Source: Pseudomonadota bacterium (GTDB lineage Bacteria; Pseudomonadota; Alphaproteobacteria; Rhizobiales; Hyphomicrobiaceae). From it: 45,210 nt of DNA. Position 1 is the first letter of the stretch; each line of letters begins with the position of its first letter. The stretch is taken from NCBI GenBank assembly GCA_023387235.1, contig JAEWIJ010000117.1, positions 1 through 45,210 of the forward strand, written 5' to 3'. Below, one piece after another: positions 24,562 to 34,887 of this stretch. The notes beneath the pieces were generated by a model. The model was given only the letters and a program-made list of their open reading frames with translations. It ran no database searches and was not told the origin of the DNA. A program made the translations under genes and the position numbers.

Positions 24562-25521
24562 TCACGCCTTCAGGCAGGCTTCCAAATCTGCTGCGAGATT
24601 GCGCAGCAGCGTCGGATAGTGCGCGGCGCCGGCCGGTATCGCCACACCGAGCGGATCGAGCACGCCACGACGCGCATTCGTCTTCTCGGTGATCGTCGCA
24701 ACGAGCCGCGGCTCGAACTGCGGCTCGGAGAAAACGCACACCGCCTTCAGCGAACCGATCTTGCGACGCAGTGCCGAGAGGCGCCGCGCGCTTGGTGAAA
24801 CGTCCGGGCTGACGGTCACCGATCCCGCGGCCTCTAGTCCAAAGCGGCGCTCGAAATACTGATAGGCATCGTGGAAGACGATGAAGGGCCGGTCGGCGAG
24901 GGGCTTCGTCCGCGCTTCGAGCTCGGTCATGAGCGCGCGCATATCGCGGCCGAAGGCTTCGGCATTGGCCTTGAAGCGCTCCGCGGAGCCCGGATGCGCC
25001 TTGCCCAGCACCGTCGCGATGTGCGTCGCGATGAGGATGGCGTTGGCCGGGTCGAGGTAGAGGTGCCCGTCGATCGCGTTCTTGTCGTGATCGTGTGAAT
25101 GGCCGTGCTTGCCGCCCTTGCCGTGACCATGCCCGTGATCATCATCCTCGAACGTGCCGCCGCTACGCATCTCGAGAAGCGTCAGCCCCGGCACCTTCTC
25201 GAGAGCCACGACCTCGACCGACTTCGGCAGCGAGCGCGCCACCTTGATCATGAAGGGCTCGAGCCCGTCGGAGACGCGGAACACGACGCGGGCCGCGCTG
25301 AGCGCCTTTGCGTCGGACGGCTTGAGCGTGAAGGTATGCGGCGATGACGTGCCGTCGATGAGCAGCTTCGGCTCGCCGACGCCAGCCATGACAGAAGCCG
25401 CAATCGAGTGGATGGGCTTGATGGTGGCCACGACATTGAGCTCGTCGGCGCTTGCCGGGCCGATCGCAAAGGCGAGCCCGACCGCGACCAGAACCCCCAA
25501 ATGCCTCCTGATCACCCGCAT
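24562..25521 (-). CDS. znuA: Zinc ABC transporter substrate-binding protein ZnuA
   Basis: A periplasmic zinc-binding lipocalin-unrelated cluster A-I (TroA-like) protein of 319 residues. The ATG at 25521 is preferred to the GTG one codon earlier, because GGGAG lies 6 bases before it. A signal peptide (about residues 1-25) precedes the TroA domain, which begins ELNVVATIKPIHSIAASVM. A histidine/aspartate-rich loop typical of ZnuA (DDDHGHGHGKGGKHGHSHDH) lies around residue 125, and FIVFHDAYQYFERRFGL follows near 210. No znuB or znuC is in the window. A Zur-like box and promoter stand upstream. Confidence 0.93.
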   Translation of the reverse strand: MRVIRRHLGVLVAVGLAFAIGPASADELNVVATIKPIHSIAASVMAGVGEPKLLIDGTSSPHTFTLKPSDAKALSAARVVFRVSDGLEPFMIKVARSLPKSVEVVALEKVPGLTLLEMRSGGTFEDDDHGHGHGKGGKHGHSHDHDKNAIDGHLYLDPANAILIATHIATVLGKAHPGSAERFKANAEAFGRDMRALMTELEARTKPLADRPFIVFHDAYQYFERRFGLEAAGSVTVSPDVSPSARRLSALRRKIGSLKAVCVFSEPQFEPRLVATITEKTNARRGVLDPLGVAIPAGAAHYPTLLRNLAADLEACLKA

Positions 25522-25550
25522 CACCCGCTCCCATGCATCAACCTAGGGTA

Positions 25551-25582
25551 TCTCTATAAGATGTTATAACGTAACCTGTCCA
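25551..25582 (-). promoter_or_regulatory. znuA promoter with Zur-like box
   Basis: On the minus strand TGGACA and TATAGA are separated by 18 bases. The spacer contains the palindrome GTTATAAC (25563-25570), extended to ATGTTATAACGT with 10 of 12 symmetric positions, as in alphaproteobacterial Zur operators. It lies about 35-50 bases upstream of the znuA start. Zinc-dependent repression by Zur is inferred from this match and from the gene it precedes. Confidence 0.55.
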
Positions 25583-25797
25583 GAGGGAGCCGGGAGGCTG
25601 CGGACACTTGACGTCGGAGCGCAAGCTTACATATTAGCTTTTCATCCGTGGTGATTTGGCCGGCCGGCTTGCAGCCACGTAAAACAACTCGCTAAAGAGG
25701 CCGCGCGCATCCGGAATTCGGTTGAGCACGGCATCGATCGCCGGCCCCGAGTCCGGATTTTTTGTGTCGGTGACAGCCGACCGCGCGGAGAGACCGT

Positions 25798-27042
25798 ATG
25801 GCGAGCGTTTCGATCGAGCCGCGGCAGAGGCCATCCTCGCCCGATGGGGGAGCGCCATCACCCCACGACGTCAAGCAGAGCGCCCTCAGGGAAACCCGGA
25901 CGCCGTCGAGCCCGTTCGTCATGTTCCCTGCGTCCGATCCTCTCGCGCTCGACTGCGGCAAAAGCCTCGGCCCGTTCACCGTCGCCTATGAAACGGCCGG
26001 CACACTCAATGCGGCCAAATCGAACGCGATCCTCGTTTGTCATGCACTGACGGGCGACCAATACTTCGCCCATACGAACCCCGTGACCCGGAAGGGCGGC
26101 TGGTGGGATCTCATGATCGGCCCTGGCAAGCCGATCGACACCGACCGCTTCTTCGTGATCTGCGCCAACATTCTCGGCGGATGCCTCGGCTCGACAGGCC
26201 CTGCGTCCATCGACCCGGCAACGCAGAAGCCTTACGGCTTGAGCTTTCCCGTCATCACCATCCGCGACATGGTCCGCGCGCAGGTGCGCCTGATCGACCA
26301 TCTCGGCATCGACAAACTGTTCGCCGTCGCCGGCGGATCTATGGGCGGCATGCAGGTGCTGGAATGGGCCGCGCATTTCGGCGAGCGCTTGCATTGCGCC
26401 ATCCCTATCGCGACAGCGGCGCAGCACACGGCACAGAACATCGCCTTCCACGAAGTCGGGCGCCAGGCCGTGATGGCCGATCCCGAATGGGCCGAAGGAC
26501 GTTACGAGAGCGAAGGTCGCGTGCCGCGGCGCGGTCTCGCCGTCGCGCGCATGGCGGCGCACATAACGTATCTTTCGGAAGCGGCGCTGCACGCCAAATT
26601 CGGCCGCAACCTGCAGAACCGCGACGCGCGCACGTTCTCCTTCAATGCCGACTTCCAGGTCGAAAGCTACCTGCGCCACCAGGGCTCGACGTTCGTCGAT
26701 CGCTTCGACGCCAACAGCTACCTCTACATCACGCGCGCCATGGATTACTTTGATCTGGCCGGCGAATTCGACGGCGTGCTCGCGAACGCATTTCGCGGCA
26801 CGAAGGCCCGGTTTTGCGTCGTATCTTTCACCAGCGACTGGCTCTATCCGACGCACGAGAACCGCAAGATCGTACAGGCGCTGAACGCCGTCGCCGCCAA
26901 TGTCAGCTTCGTCGAGGTGGAAAGCGACAAAGGCCACGACGCCTTTCTGCTGGAGGAGGATGTGCTCTTCCAGACCATCCGTGGGTTCATCAATTCGGCA
27001 GCGGCCCGGCACGGCATCGCACCGACAAGGAGTGCGGCCTGA
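25798..27042 (+). CDS. metX: Homoserine O-acetyltransferase (MetX family)
   Basis: An alpha/beta-hydrolase-fold acyltransferase that activates homoserine for methionine synthesis, 414 residues. GGAGAG lies 6 bases before the ATG. The nucleophile motif GGSMGGMQVLEWA is near residue 180, the catalytic acid in SFTSDWLYPTHENR and the histidine in ESDKGHDAFLLE. The first 40 residues are a variable, arginine-rich extension. Family members may use acetyl-CoA or succinyl-CoA, and the sequence alone does not settle which. Its stop overlaps the start of metW (TGATG), a tight translational coupling. Confidence 0.93.
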   Translation: MASVSIEPRQRPSSPDGGAPSPHDVKQSALRETRTPSSPFVMFPASDPLALDCGKSLGPFTVAYETAGTLNAAKSNAILVCHALTGDQYFAHTNPVTRKGGWWDLMIGPGKPIDTDRFFVICANILGGCLGSTGPASIDPATQKPYGLSFPVITIRDMVRAQVRLIDHLGIDKLFAVAGGSMGGMQVLEWAAHFGERLHCAIPIATAAQHTAQNIAFHEVGRQAVMADPEWAEGRYESEGRVPRRGLAVARMAAHITYLSEAALHAKFGRNLQNRDARTFSFNADFQVESYLRHQGSTFVDRFDANSYLYITRAMDYFDLAGEFDGVLANAFRGTKARFCVVSFTSDWLYPTHENRKIVQALNAVAANVSFVEVESDKGHDAFLLEEDVLFQTIRGFINSAAARHGIAPTRSAA

Positions 27043-27695
27043 TGCTCGCCCGCCAGGAAGACCGCACGATTGCGCCGGCGCGCGTCGATCACCTGCTGAT
27101 TGCCAACCTCATCAAGCCGGGCGCCCGCGTGCTCGACGTCGGATGTGGCGACGGCGCGCTGCTCCAGCTTCTCGCCGAGAGGAAGGACGTCGACGCGCGT
27201 GGCGTCGAGATCGAACGAGATCGCGTCAATGCCTGCGTGGCGCGCGGCCTCTCGGTCATCCAGGGCGACGCGGACATGGATCTCGACGCCTATCCGGACG
27301 ACGCCTTCGACTATGCGATCCTCTCGCTCACCATTCAGGCGACGCGCAATCCCAAGAAGGTCCTCGCCAACCTGCTCCGTATCGGGCGACGCGCGATTGT
27401 CTCGTTCCCGAATTTCGGTCACTGGCGCGTGCGGACCAAGCTCCTCGTGACGGGCCGCATGCCGGTTACCGAGCATTTGCCGGACACGTGGTACGACACG
27501 CCGAACGCGCATCTCTGCACGATCAAGGACTTCGCCGACCTCTGCCGGCTCGTGGACGCGCGCGTCGAGCGTGCGGTCGCCTTCAACGCCTGGGGCCAGC
27601 AGCTCGGCACCTGGGTCCGCTTGCCGCTGACCATTCACAACCTTCTCGGCGAGAAGGCCGTGTTCCTGCTTTCGCGGCAGCCAGCCCGCAAGTAG
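27042..27695 (+). CDS. metW: Methionine biosynthesis protein MetW
   Basis: A 217-residue protein with a SAM-methyltransferase-like fold (VLDVGCGDGALLQLLAERK near residue 30). The conserved MetW segments SLTIQATRNPKKVL, SFPNFGHWRVR and MPVTEHLPDTWYDTPNAHLCTI are present. MetW almost always follows metX. Work on related systems indicates that MetX and MetW act together in homoserine acylation. The start ATG overlaps the metX stop. Confidence 0.94.
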   Translation: MLARQEDRTIAPARVDHLLIANLIKPGARVLDVGCGDGALLQLLAERKDVDARGVEIERDRVNACVARGLSVIQGDADMDLDAYPDDAFDYAILSLTIQATRNPKKVLANLLRIGRRAIVSFPNFGHWRVRTKLLVTGRMPVTEHLPDTWYDTPNAHLCTIKDFADLCRLVDARVERAVAFNAWGQQLGTWVRLPLTIHNLLGEKAVFLLSRQPARK

Positions 27696-27813
27696 TTGCA
27701 GCAGCGCCTTTTTCTTACCGAATTCCGACTTTAGCCCACCCGCGCGGCAGGCTGTTTACCACTTGGCAATGACAGTCCCGCCAGATAGCGGTCCCGGCTG
27801 GCCCAGCCGCCTA

Positions 27814-27858
27814 TTTTGCTGCAAAAACCTTGACAGGTTGCGCCTCCGTCGCTACCTC
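27814..27858 (+). promoter_or_regulatory. groESL promoter and adjacent palindrome
   Basis: A clear -35 TTGACA is at 27830-27835, with a plausible but poor -10 (TACCTC, 27853-27858) after 17 bases. Just upstream is a perfect inverted repeat TTTTGC-T-GCAAAA (27814-27826). The -35 CTTGACA also fits the alphaproteobacterial heat-shock sigma type. The start point is not proven. Confidence 0.5.
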
Positions 27859-27870
27859 CTCCCGCAGTGA

Positions 27871-27897
27871 CTGGCACTCTAAGATTATGAGTGCTAA
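27871..27897 (+). promoter_or_regulatory. CIRCE operator (HrcA site)
   Basis: The inverted repeat CTGGCACTC and GAGTGCTAA with a 9-base spacer matches the CIRCE consensus TTAGCACTC-N9-GAGTGCTAA, with 2 mismatches in the left arm. It lies 69 bases before the groES start and downstream of the promoter, so HrcA repression that is relieved by heat shock is expected. Confidence 0.93.
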
Positions 27898-27965
27898 CAG
27901 TCGCCGGCGACCGCACCCCGCGGCTCCCAAACCAGAGCAAAAACCCAATTCGGAGCAGGTCCTCC

Positions 27966-28256
27966 ATGAAGTTCCGCCCTCTTCACGACCGCGTGGTCGT
28001 GCGCCGTACCGACAGCGAGACGAAAACCGCTGGCGGCATCATCATTCCCGACACCGCCGCCGAGAAGCCCCAGCAGGGCGAGATCATCGCGGTCGGCCCG
28101 GGCGCCCGCGACGAGAGCGGCAAGCTCGTCCCCCTCGACGTCAAGAAGGGCGACAAGGTGCTGTTCGGCAAGTGGTCGGGCACCGAGGTCAAGATCGACG
28201 GCAAGGACCTGCTGATCATGAAGGAGAGCGACATCATGGGCGTCCTCGACAAGTAA
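27966..28256 (+). CDS. groS: Co-chaperonin GroES
   Basis: The 10-kDa lid of the GroEL folding chamber, 96 residues from the ATG at 27966; the 25-codon upstream extension of the frame runs into the CIRCE element and is not coding. MKFRPLHDRVVVRRTDSETKT, the mobile loop region ETKTAGGIIIPDTA and the C-terminal EVKIDGKDLLIMKESDIMG are the standard signature. GGAGCAGG precedes the start. It heads a two-gene operon with groL. Confidence 0.97.
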   Translation: MKFRPLHDRVVVRRTDSETKTAGGIIIPDTAAEKPQQGEIIAVGPGARDESGKLVPLDVKKGDKVLFGKWSGTEVKIDGKDLLIMKESDIMGVLDK

Positions 28257-28319
28257 GTCGGGCCGGCCTCTCGCTCCCTCCAACATCCGTTTGCTTTTAC
28301 CTCACCAGGAACCCTGCAC

Positions 28320-29963
<1,644 letters not shown>

Positions 29964-29993
29964 GCCCTGCGCTCAGGCACGAGATGAAAACAG

Positions 29994-30032
29994 AGGCCGT
30001 GCAGGGCAACCTGCGCGGCCTTTGTTTGTTTT
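29994..30032 (+). terminator. Rho-independent terminator of groESL
   Basis: AGGCCGTGCAGG folds back on CCTGCGCGGCCT through the loop GCAA, with one internal mismatch, and is followed by TTTGTTTGTTTT. It begins 30 bases after the groL stop. Confidence 0.88.
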
Positions 30033-30176
30033 GCCGCGGGCTGCTGGGAAGAAGGTGCTGCCGCATTCCCACATGGTGCTATGCCCGCGGCGGCAATAGC
30101 GACAGGTGGAGCTTGTTTCGCGGGATGCTGCGCTTGCTTGTCCCTTCTCCCCGTAAGCACGGGGAGAGGGAACGCT

Positions 30177-31022
30177 TCAGGCCAACCGCAACATCACCAC
30201 GCCGATCAGCACGAGCACGCCGGCAGCGACGCGCAGCTTGAGCAGCGGCTCGCCGAGAAAAACAACGCCGATCAGCGCGGCAAAAAGCACGCTCGTCTCG
30301 CGCATGGCACCGACGATGGCGATCGGCGCCTGGGTCATGGCCCAGAGCGCGATCCCATAAGCGCCAATCGACATCGAAGCGCCGAGCAGCAGCATCCGCG
30401 CCGACCCGAGGAAAGCCGTGACGAGACCTCCGCGCCACCGCCAGCCGCCATAGACGACGAGTACGATCGCGCCAGCGAGGAAATTCCACGCGATGTAAGC
30501 ACCGACGTGCCCCGACAAGCGTACGCCCATGCCATCGACAACCGTATAGGCGCCGATCGATGCGGCCGTCAGCAGCGCGAAGCCGACGGCGCGCACCTCG
30601 ATCCGGCTCGAGTCGCGCGCGCCTTTGAGAGAGAGCAGCACGACGCCTACAGCAAGCGTGATGACGCCGAGCCAGCCGAAGAGCCCGATCCCCTCGCCGA
30701 CGAAGAGCGCTGCGCCGATCGCCGTGAGCAGCGGCGCACTGCCCCGCGCGAGCGGATAGACCTGACCGAGGTCACCCGTCTCATAAGCAATGCCGAGCGA
30801 TTGAAAGTAGACGAGATGGATCAGGCCGGACGCGACGAGGAACGGCCATGCCTCGGGTGCCGGCAGCGGAAAGATGAAGCAGAACGGCAGTGCGACGATA
30901 CCGCCTGCGATGCCGAGCAACGTGCTCGCGATCCGCGGCTCGACACGCAGCTTGAGGAGCGCGTTCCAGCCCGCGTGCAGCGCGGCTGCGAACAGCATGA
31001 CCGCGAATACGAAACTGTCCAT
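30177..31022 (-). CDS. EamA/DMT family transporter
   Basis: A 281-residue inner-membrane protein with about ten predicted helices arranged as two EamA repeats. It begins MDSFVFAVMLFAAALHAGWNALLKL. The second repeat starts near residue 145 (AIVLVVYGGWRWRGGLVTAFLG region) and ends with the conserved LGEPLLKLRVAAGVLVLIGV. The GWNALLKLR opening is shared with predicted small-metabolite exporters. The substrate is unknown. It is convergent with groL and separate from the iron genes that follow. Confidence 0.86.
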   Translation of the reverse strand: MDSFVFAVMLFAAALHAGWNALLKLRVEPRIASTLLGIAGGIVALPFCFIFPLPAPEAWPFLVASGLIHLVYFQSLGIAYETGDLGQVYPLARGSAPLLTAIGAALFVGEGIGLFGWLGVITLAVGVVLLSLKGARDSSRIEVRAVGFALLTAASIGAYTVVDGMGVRLSGHVGAYIAWNFLAGAIVLVVYGGWRWRGGLVTAFLGSARMLLLGASMSIGAYGIALWAMTQAPIAIVGAMRETSVLFAALIGVVFLGEPLLKLRVAAGVLVLIGVVMLRLA

Positions 31023-31146
31023 GTGTACGAGCTGTTCAGAGCCGGACGGCTCTGCCCCCTGCGGGCGGCGCGGGATGCTGTTGCTGCAGTGCGCCTCGTG
31101 ACCGCCCCGCTATTGTGACAGGAGACGGCGGTCTTACCAAGGGCCC

Positions 31147-32268
31147 TCAGCCGATCTCGCTACCGACGAACACGGCGTGGTTGTCCCAGCTCCATGGCGT
31201 CGATGCCGCGACCGCGCGCGCGCCATCCTCCTCGCGCACGCGCTCGATTTGACCGCCTCCGGTCGTCATGAGGAACTCCGCCGGGACAGCCGTCGGCGCG
31301 ATGCCCGAAACATCGTCGAGCCTGTGCGTGTGCATGAGCTTGCCCGAAGCAACGTCGAGGATGATGGCGCGCGCGCCCTTCGAGCTCGTTACCGCGACGA
31401 AAGCGCCATCACGATCGCAGGCAATGGAGCTGACGTATCCCGACAACCCCTGCTGCGCCTCGGGTGGCAGGGCGATCGTATGCAAGCTTTGCTGGCGCCG
31501 ATGCCGATAGACGAGCGCCTGCGCGCCGACCGGGCCATTCGCGACCTGGGCACCAATGACAACAGTGCCGTCACGCGCGACATCGAGATGGCGCAGGGAC
31601 AATCCCTGACCCACACCGATCTCGTGCCGTTCGAGCAGGTCGCCGGTGCGCACGTCCACATAGGCGAGCGTCGTCTCGATGGCATCGGGATTGAGAACAC
31701 GCCGGCCGCCACCGAAGTCCGGATGCTCCAGCAGGCCACCATTGGCAATGACCAGCACCGATCCGTCGCCGATCAGCGCGAGATCGTGCGGCCCGATGCC
31801 GCCCGAGGCGAATTCGCCAATGCGGTGGAAGCCCGCCGTCACGTCATAGACACCGATGACGCCACGCTCGCCGTCGAAATCATTCTCGGTCGTGTAGAGC
31901 AGCCGGCCGTCGCGCGAGAACACGCCGTGACCGTAGAAGTGCCGGTCCGCCGGCGTCGTAAAGGCAATCGGTGCGCGCTGCCTGTCGGCCGTGAACGCGA
32001 TCGCGAAATTTCCGGGCCGCCGCGCGAATACGACGCACGTGTGATCGGTCGGCGAGACAGTGATGTCGTGCCCGCGTCCCGGCAGGGCCACCGCATGAAC
32101 ATCGCGACCGTCCGGCGTGAAGAGCGCAGCCGAATAGCGGCCGTCCTCGCCGCGCCGCGCCGCCGCGTAGAGTGCCTCGCGCGTTTCGGAGCTTGCGCGC
32201 CCTGCGGCGCCGGCGGTCAACATGCCGGCCGCGGCACCGAACAACAGTGTCCTGCGATCAATCACCAT
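31147..32268 (-). CDS. DUF1513 domain-containing exported protein
   Basis: A 373-residue protein of the DUF1513 family, predicted beta-propeller. From the ATG at 32268 it begins MVIDRRTLLFGAAAGMLTAGA, a twin-arginine-like signal (DRRTLLF), so it is probably exported folded to the periplasm. The body shows repeated beta-rich segments such as GHGVFSRDGRLLYTTEND and HDLALIGDGSVLVIANGG. The gene overlaps the upstream imelysin stop by 11 bases and ends the iron operon. DUF1513 proteins commonly accompany imelysins and di-heme oxidoreductases. The molecular role is not known. Confidence 0.85.
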   Translation of the reverse strand: MVIDRRTLLFGAAAGMLTAGAAGRASSETREALYAAARRGEDGRYSAALFTPDGRDVHAVALPGRGHDITVSPTDHTCVVFARRPGNFAIAFTADRQRAPIAFTTPADRHFYGHGVFSRDGRLLYTTENDFDGERGVIGVYDVTAGFHRIGEFASGGIGPHDLALIGDGSVLVIANGGLLEHPDFGGGRRVLNPDAIETTLAYVDVRTGDLLERHEIGVGQGLSLRHLDVARDGTVVIGAQVANGPVGAQALVYRHRRQQSLHTIALPPEAQQGLSGYVSSIACDRDGAFVAVTSSKGARAIILDVASGKLMHTHRLDDVSGIAPTAVPAEFLMTTGGGQIERVREEDGARAVAASTPWSWDNHAVFVGSEIG

Positions 32269-33376
32269 CGCTTGCATTGAACCCCATGGAGAGCCCGGCC
32301 GTGAGCCCGAGCAGCGCAATGACCTGCTCGCGCGCGTTCTTCAGCGGAAAGCCGACGGCGACGAGCGGCTGCATCATCTTATCGGCATCGAAGGGCTTGC
32401 CCTGCCGCACCAGCCTGAGGATCTCACCACGCGCCGTCTCGATCTCGTTGCGCACGAGCTTGGCATTGAGCGGCACCGTCACGCCCGGATGAGCGGCGCT
32501 CGTGTCGAGAATGGCCTTGTGCAGGCCACCTGCCGTGTAGAGGTGATGAAGGCCGTCGATGCCCGCCTGAAAAAGCCTGAGCGTGCGCTTGCTCTTTGCC
32601 AGAACCGGCGTGAGCTTGCGTCGCTGGGGATTGAGGCCGATGGCTGCGCCGATCCATTCATCGCGCACACGCTCGAGGCCGTTGTCGAGCGACTTAGCGA
32701 GCGCAAGCGTCGTTTCTGATGGCTTCAGGAAGTGCGGATTGCCGTCGCCGGGATTGAGCCAGTCGCGCATGTAGCCCGCGGGGGCTGACCATTCGGCAAG
32801 GACGGCTGCGGCGAGATTCCCGATGTTCGCACTGGCCGCCTTGGCATAGCTGCAGCGGAATGCACTCTCCTCGGCCTCCTTCGCCGGCGGATCGAAGAGT
32901 GCGGTCTCGAGAGCGCCGAAGCCCTGCACGGCGACGCGCTTCTTCGCGAGCTTGTCCGCATCGAGCGCATCCGCCTCGCGCGCGCGAATGACCTGCGCGA
33001 CCTGCCGCGCGCCAAGACCGCGACGGTCCGGCCAGAAGAAGATGCGCTCCAACCGATTGTCTTCCGTGACCGGCCCAAAGCGGATGTGCTCGATGCGGCC
33101 CCATGCGGTGACGAGCCCGTCGAAGGCGCGCTCCATGTTGCGCTGCTGCTCGTTCGTGCGGCGCGCACAATAGGCGTCGAGAGATTTCGTGAGTGCCTCG
33201 GCCGCCGCGACGACGGCCGCATAACCTGGCTGGATGTGCTTCTCGAGTGCCTGGCGCGCGAGCCCGGCATGATCGAATGCACCGGGCTCAGCCGCACGTG
33301 CCGCGCCATTCATGACGAAACAAGCGGCGAGGGCGCCCGCGGCGGCGAGGCTCACTACGCGTTCTGCGAGGGGCAT
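32258..33376 (-). CDS. Imelysin-family periplasmic protein (second in operon)
   Basis: A 372-residue exported imelysin/peptidase M75-type protein. A signal peptide (MPLAERVVSLAAAGALAACFVMNGAARA) is followed by the helical imelysin domain, with segments like WGRIEHIRFGP and GLGARQVAQVI. In the family GxHxxE motif position it has GFGALE (residues 152-157), so the histidine is replaced by glycine. The related EfeO/IrpA proteins bind iron or work in iron uptake. This copy probably lacks the canonical metal site. It begins 11 bases after the di-heme oxidoreductase and overlaps the DUF1513 start. Confidence 0.85.
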   Translation of the reverse strand: MPLAERVVSLAAAGALAACFVMNGAARAAEPGAFDHAGLARQALEKHIQPGYAAVVAAAEALTKSLDAYCARRTNEQQRNMERAFDGLVTAWGRIEHIRFGPVTEDNRLERIFFWPDRRGLGARQVAQVIRAREADALDADKLAKKRVAVQGFGALETALFDPPAKEAEESAFRCSYAKAASANIGNLAAAVLAEWSAPAGYMRDWLNPGDGNPHFLKPSETTLALAKSLDNGLERVRDEWIGAAIGLNPQRRKLTPVLAKSKRTLRLFQAGIDGLHHLYTAGGLHKAILDTSAAHPGVTVPLNAKLVRNEIETARGEILRLVRQGKPFDADKMMQPLVAVGFPLKNAREQVIALLGLTAGLSMGFNASDGD

Positions 33377-33387
33377 GGCTCCTCTCC

Positions 33388-34878
33388 TCAGAGCGAATTG
33401 ACGAATGCGACGAGGCGTCGCCGGTCACTGGGCGCAAGCCGCGCGAAGGCATCGCGCGCACGCTGCGCCTCGCCGCCGTGCCAGAGAATGGCCTCGGTCA
33501 GATTGCGCGCGCGCCCGTCATGCAGAAAAAACTCGTGGCCGTTCACGATCTCTGTGAGGCCAATGCCCCAGAGCGGCGCCGTGCGCCATTCGCGCCCATC
33601 TGCGCGCGCTTCAGGACGTCCGTCGGCGAGCCCCTCGCCCATGTCGTGCAGAAGAAAGTCGGAATAGGGCCAGATCTTCTGGTTGTGCAGATGCGGATCG
33701 GACGCGGTATTGCCGGTCGTGAAGCTCGGCACGTGGCACGATGCGCAGCCGATCTCGTGAAAAATGCGCTTGCCCGCGAGCACATCCGGCGCGCCGGGAT
33801 CGCGCCGCTGAGGCACAGCAAGATTGCGTGCGTAGAAGGCGACGAGGTCGAGCAGCTTGGTGTTGATCTCGATGTCCGGTGACTTCGGCGTGCCGCCATG
33901 CGGTGCTTGCCGGCAGAAGGCCTGCTTCGGTGTGCAATCGCCCCAGGGATAGGGCGCAACCCAGTTGCCGATGCCGATATCGCCGGCAAAAGCATCGGCG
34001 GATTGCTGGAGAACGCTCGGCTGGCCTGCTTTCCAGCCGAAGCGGCCGAGCATCGGCTTCTTGTTCTCGACTGACCACACCCAGTTGGCACGACCGGAGA
34101 TGCCATCGCCATCGCGATCGTCGGGATCCTCGTGCGCGAGAATATCCTCGGGCGAAATCGCTTCAATCAGTCCGAGCCCGATCATCTGCGGCGTCATGCG
34201 CGGCGAGATCATCGTCTTCGGATGCAGAGGCCCATAGCCGAGGTCCTCGATACGGTAGGTCGGCCGCCTGAGCGAGACGATCTCACCGCCCGCGAGCGTG
34301 ACCGGCACCTCCTCGTAGCTGATGACCATGCGCCCCTCGCCGGCATGGCCCTGGATGCCGAACTCCTGAAGCTGCGTGCCGTAGGTCGGCTCGGGTATGA
34401 CCGAGATACGGCCTTCCGCGAGCGCTGTGCGCTGCTCGTCCGTCTCGGGTGGGATCGACAGGCGCAGGAACATCGACACCGAGCGATCCTCGATGTCCGG
34501 CCCGCGCGGCGGCTCGCCGCGGCCGTCCTTCAGGTGGCAGCTCTGGCAGGCGCGCGCGTTGTAGAGCGGCCCTAGTCCGTCCGACGATTTGGTCGATGCG
34601 GGCGCGGAAACCCAGAACTTGCGGAAGATGCCGTTGCCGATCTTGAAGTCGAGCTCCTTGGCGAGCCCCATGTTCGGCGAGAAGTGTGAGAACGCATCGA
34701 TGGAGTCCGTGCGGCGGTCGGACGTCGCTTCGCCGCCCGGATGCTCCTCGCCGGCTTCGAGCACGCTCTGCGACGCGCCCTGCGAAATCGCGACGCCGAT
34801 AGCAAGCACCAGGGCACCGGCGAGCGCACCGAGTTTCGATGCGCCGACGATGCCAGAAACCCGCCGCTTCTCATCCAT
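33388..34878 (-). CDS. Di-heme cytochrome oxidoreductase (DUF1111-like)
   Basis: A 496-residue exported c-type cytochrome. An N-terminal membrane/signal helix (about residues 15-33) precedes two CxxCH heme-binding motifs, CQSCH at 111-115 and CASCH at 378-382. Between them is the Asp-rich DPDDRDGDGISG (251-262), a possible calcium loop. The order matches the thiol-oxidoreductase-like di-heme proteins that sit between two imelysins in many alphaproteobacteria. Redox change of iron in the periplasm is the likely job, by association. It lies 9 bases after the upstream imelysin. Confidence 0.87.
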   Translation of the reverse strand: MDEKRRVSGIVGASKLGALAGALVLAIGVAISQGASQSVLEAGEEHPGGEATSDRRTDSIDAFSHFSPNMGLAKELDFKIGNGIFRKFWVSAPASTKSSDGLGPLYNARACQSCHLKDGRGEPPRGPDIEDRSVSMFLRLSIPPETDEQRTALAEGRISVIPEPTYGTQLQEFGIQGHAGEGRMVISYEEVPVTLAGGEIVSLRRPTYRIEDLGYGPLHPKTMISPRMTPQMIGLGLIEAISPEDILAHEDPDDRDGDGISGRANWVWSVENKKPMLGRFGWKAGQPSVLQQSADAFAGDIGIGNWVAPYPWGDCTPKQAFCRQAPHGGTPKSPDIEINTKLLDLVAFYARNLAVPQRRDPGAPDVLAGKRIFHEIGCASCHVPSFTTGNTASDPHLHNQKIWPYSDFLLHDMGEGLADGRPEARADGREWRTAPLWGIGLTEIVNGHEFFLHDGRARNLTEAILWHGGEAQRARDAFARLAPSDRRRLVAFVNSL

Positions 34879-34887
34879 GCCGGCCGT

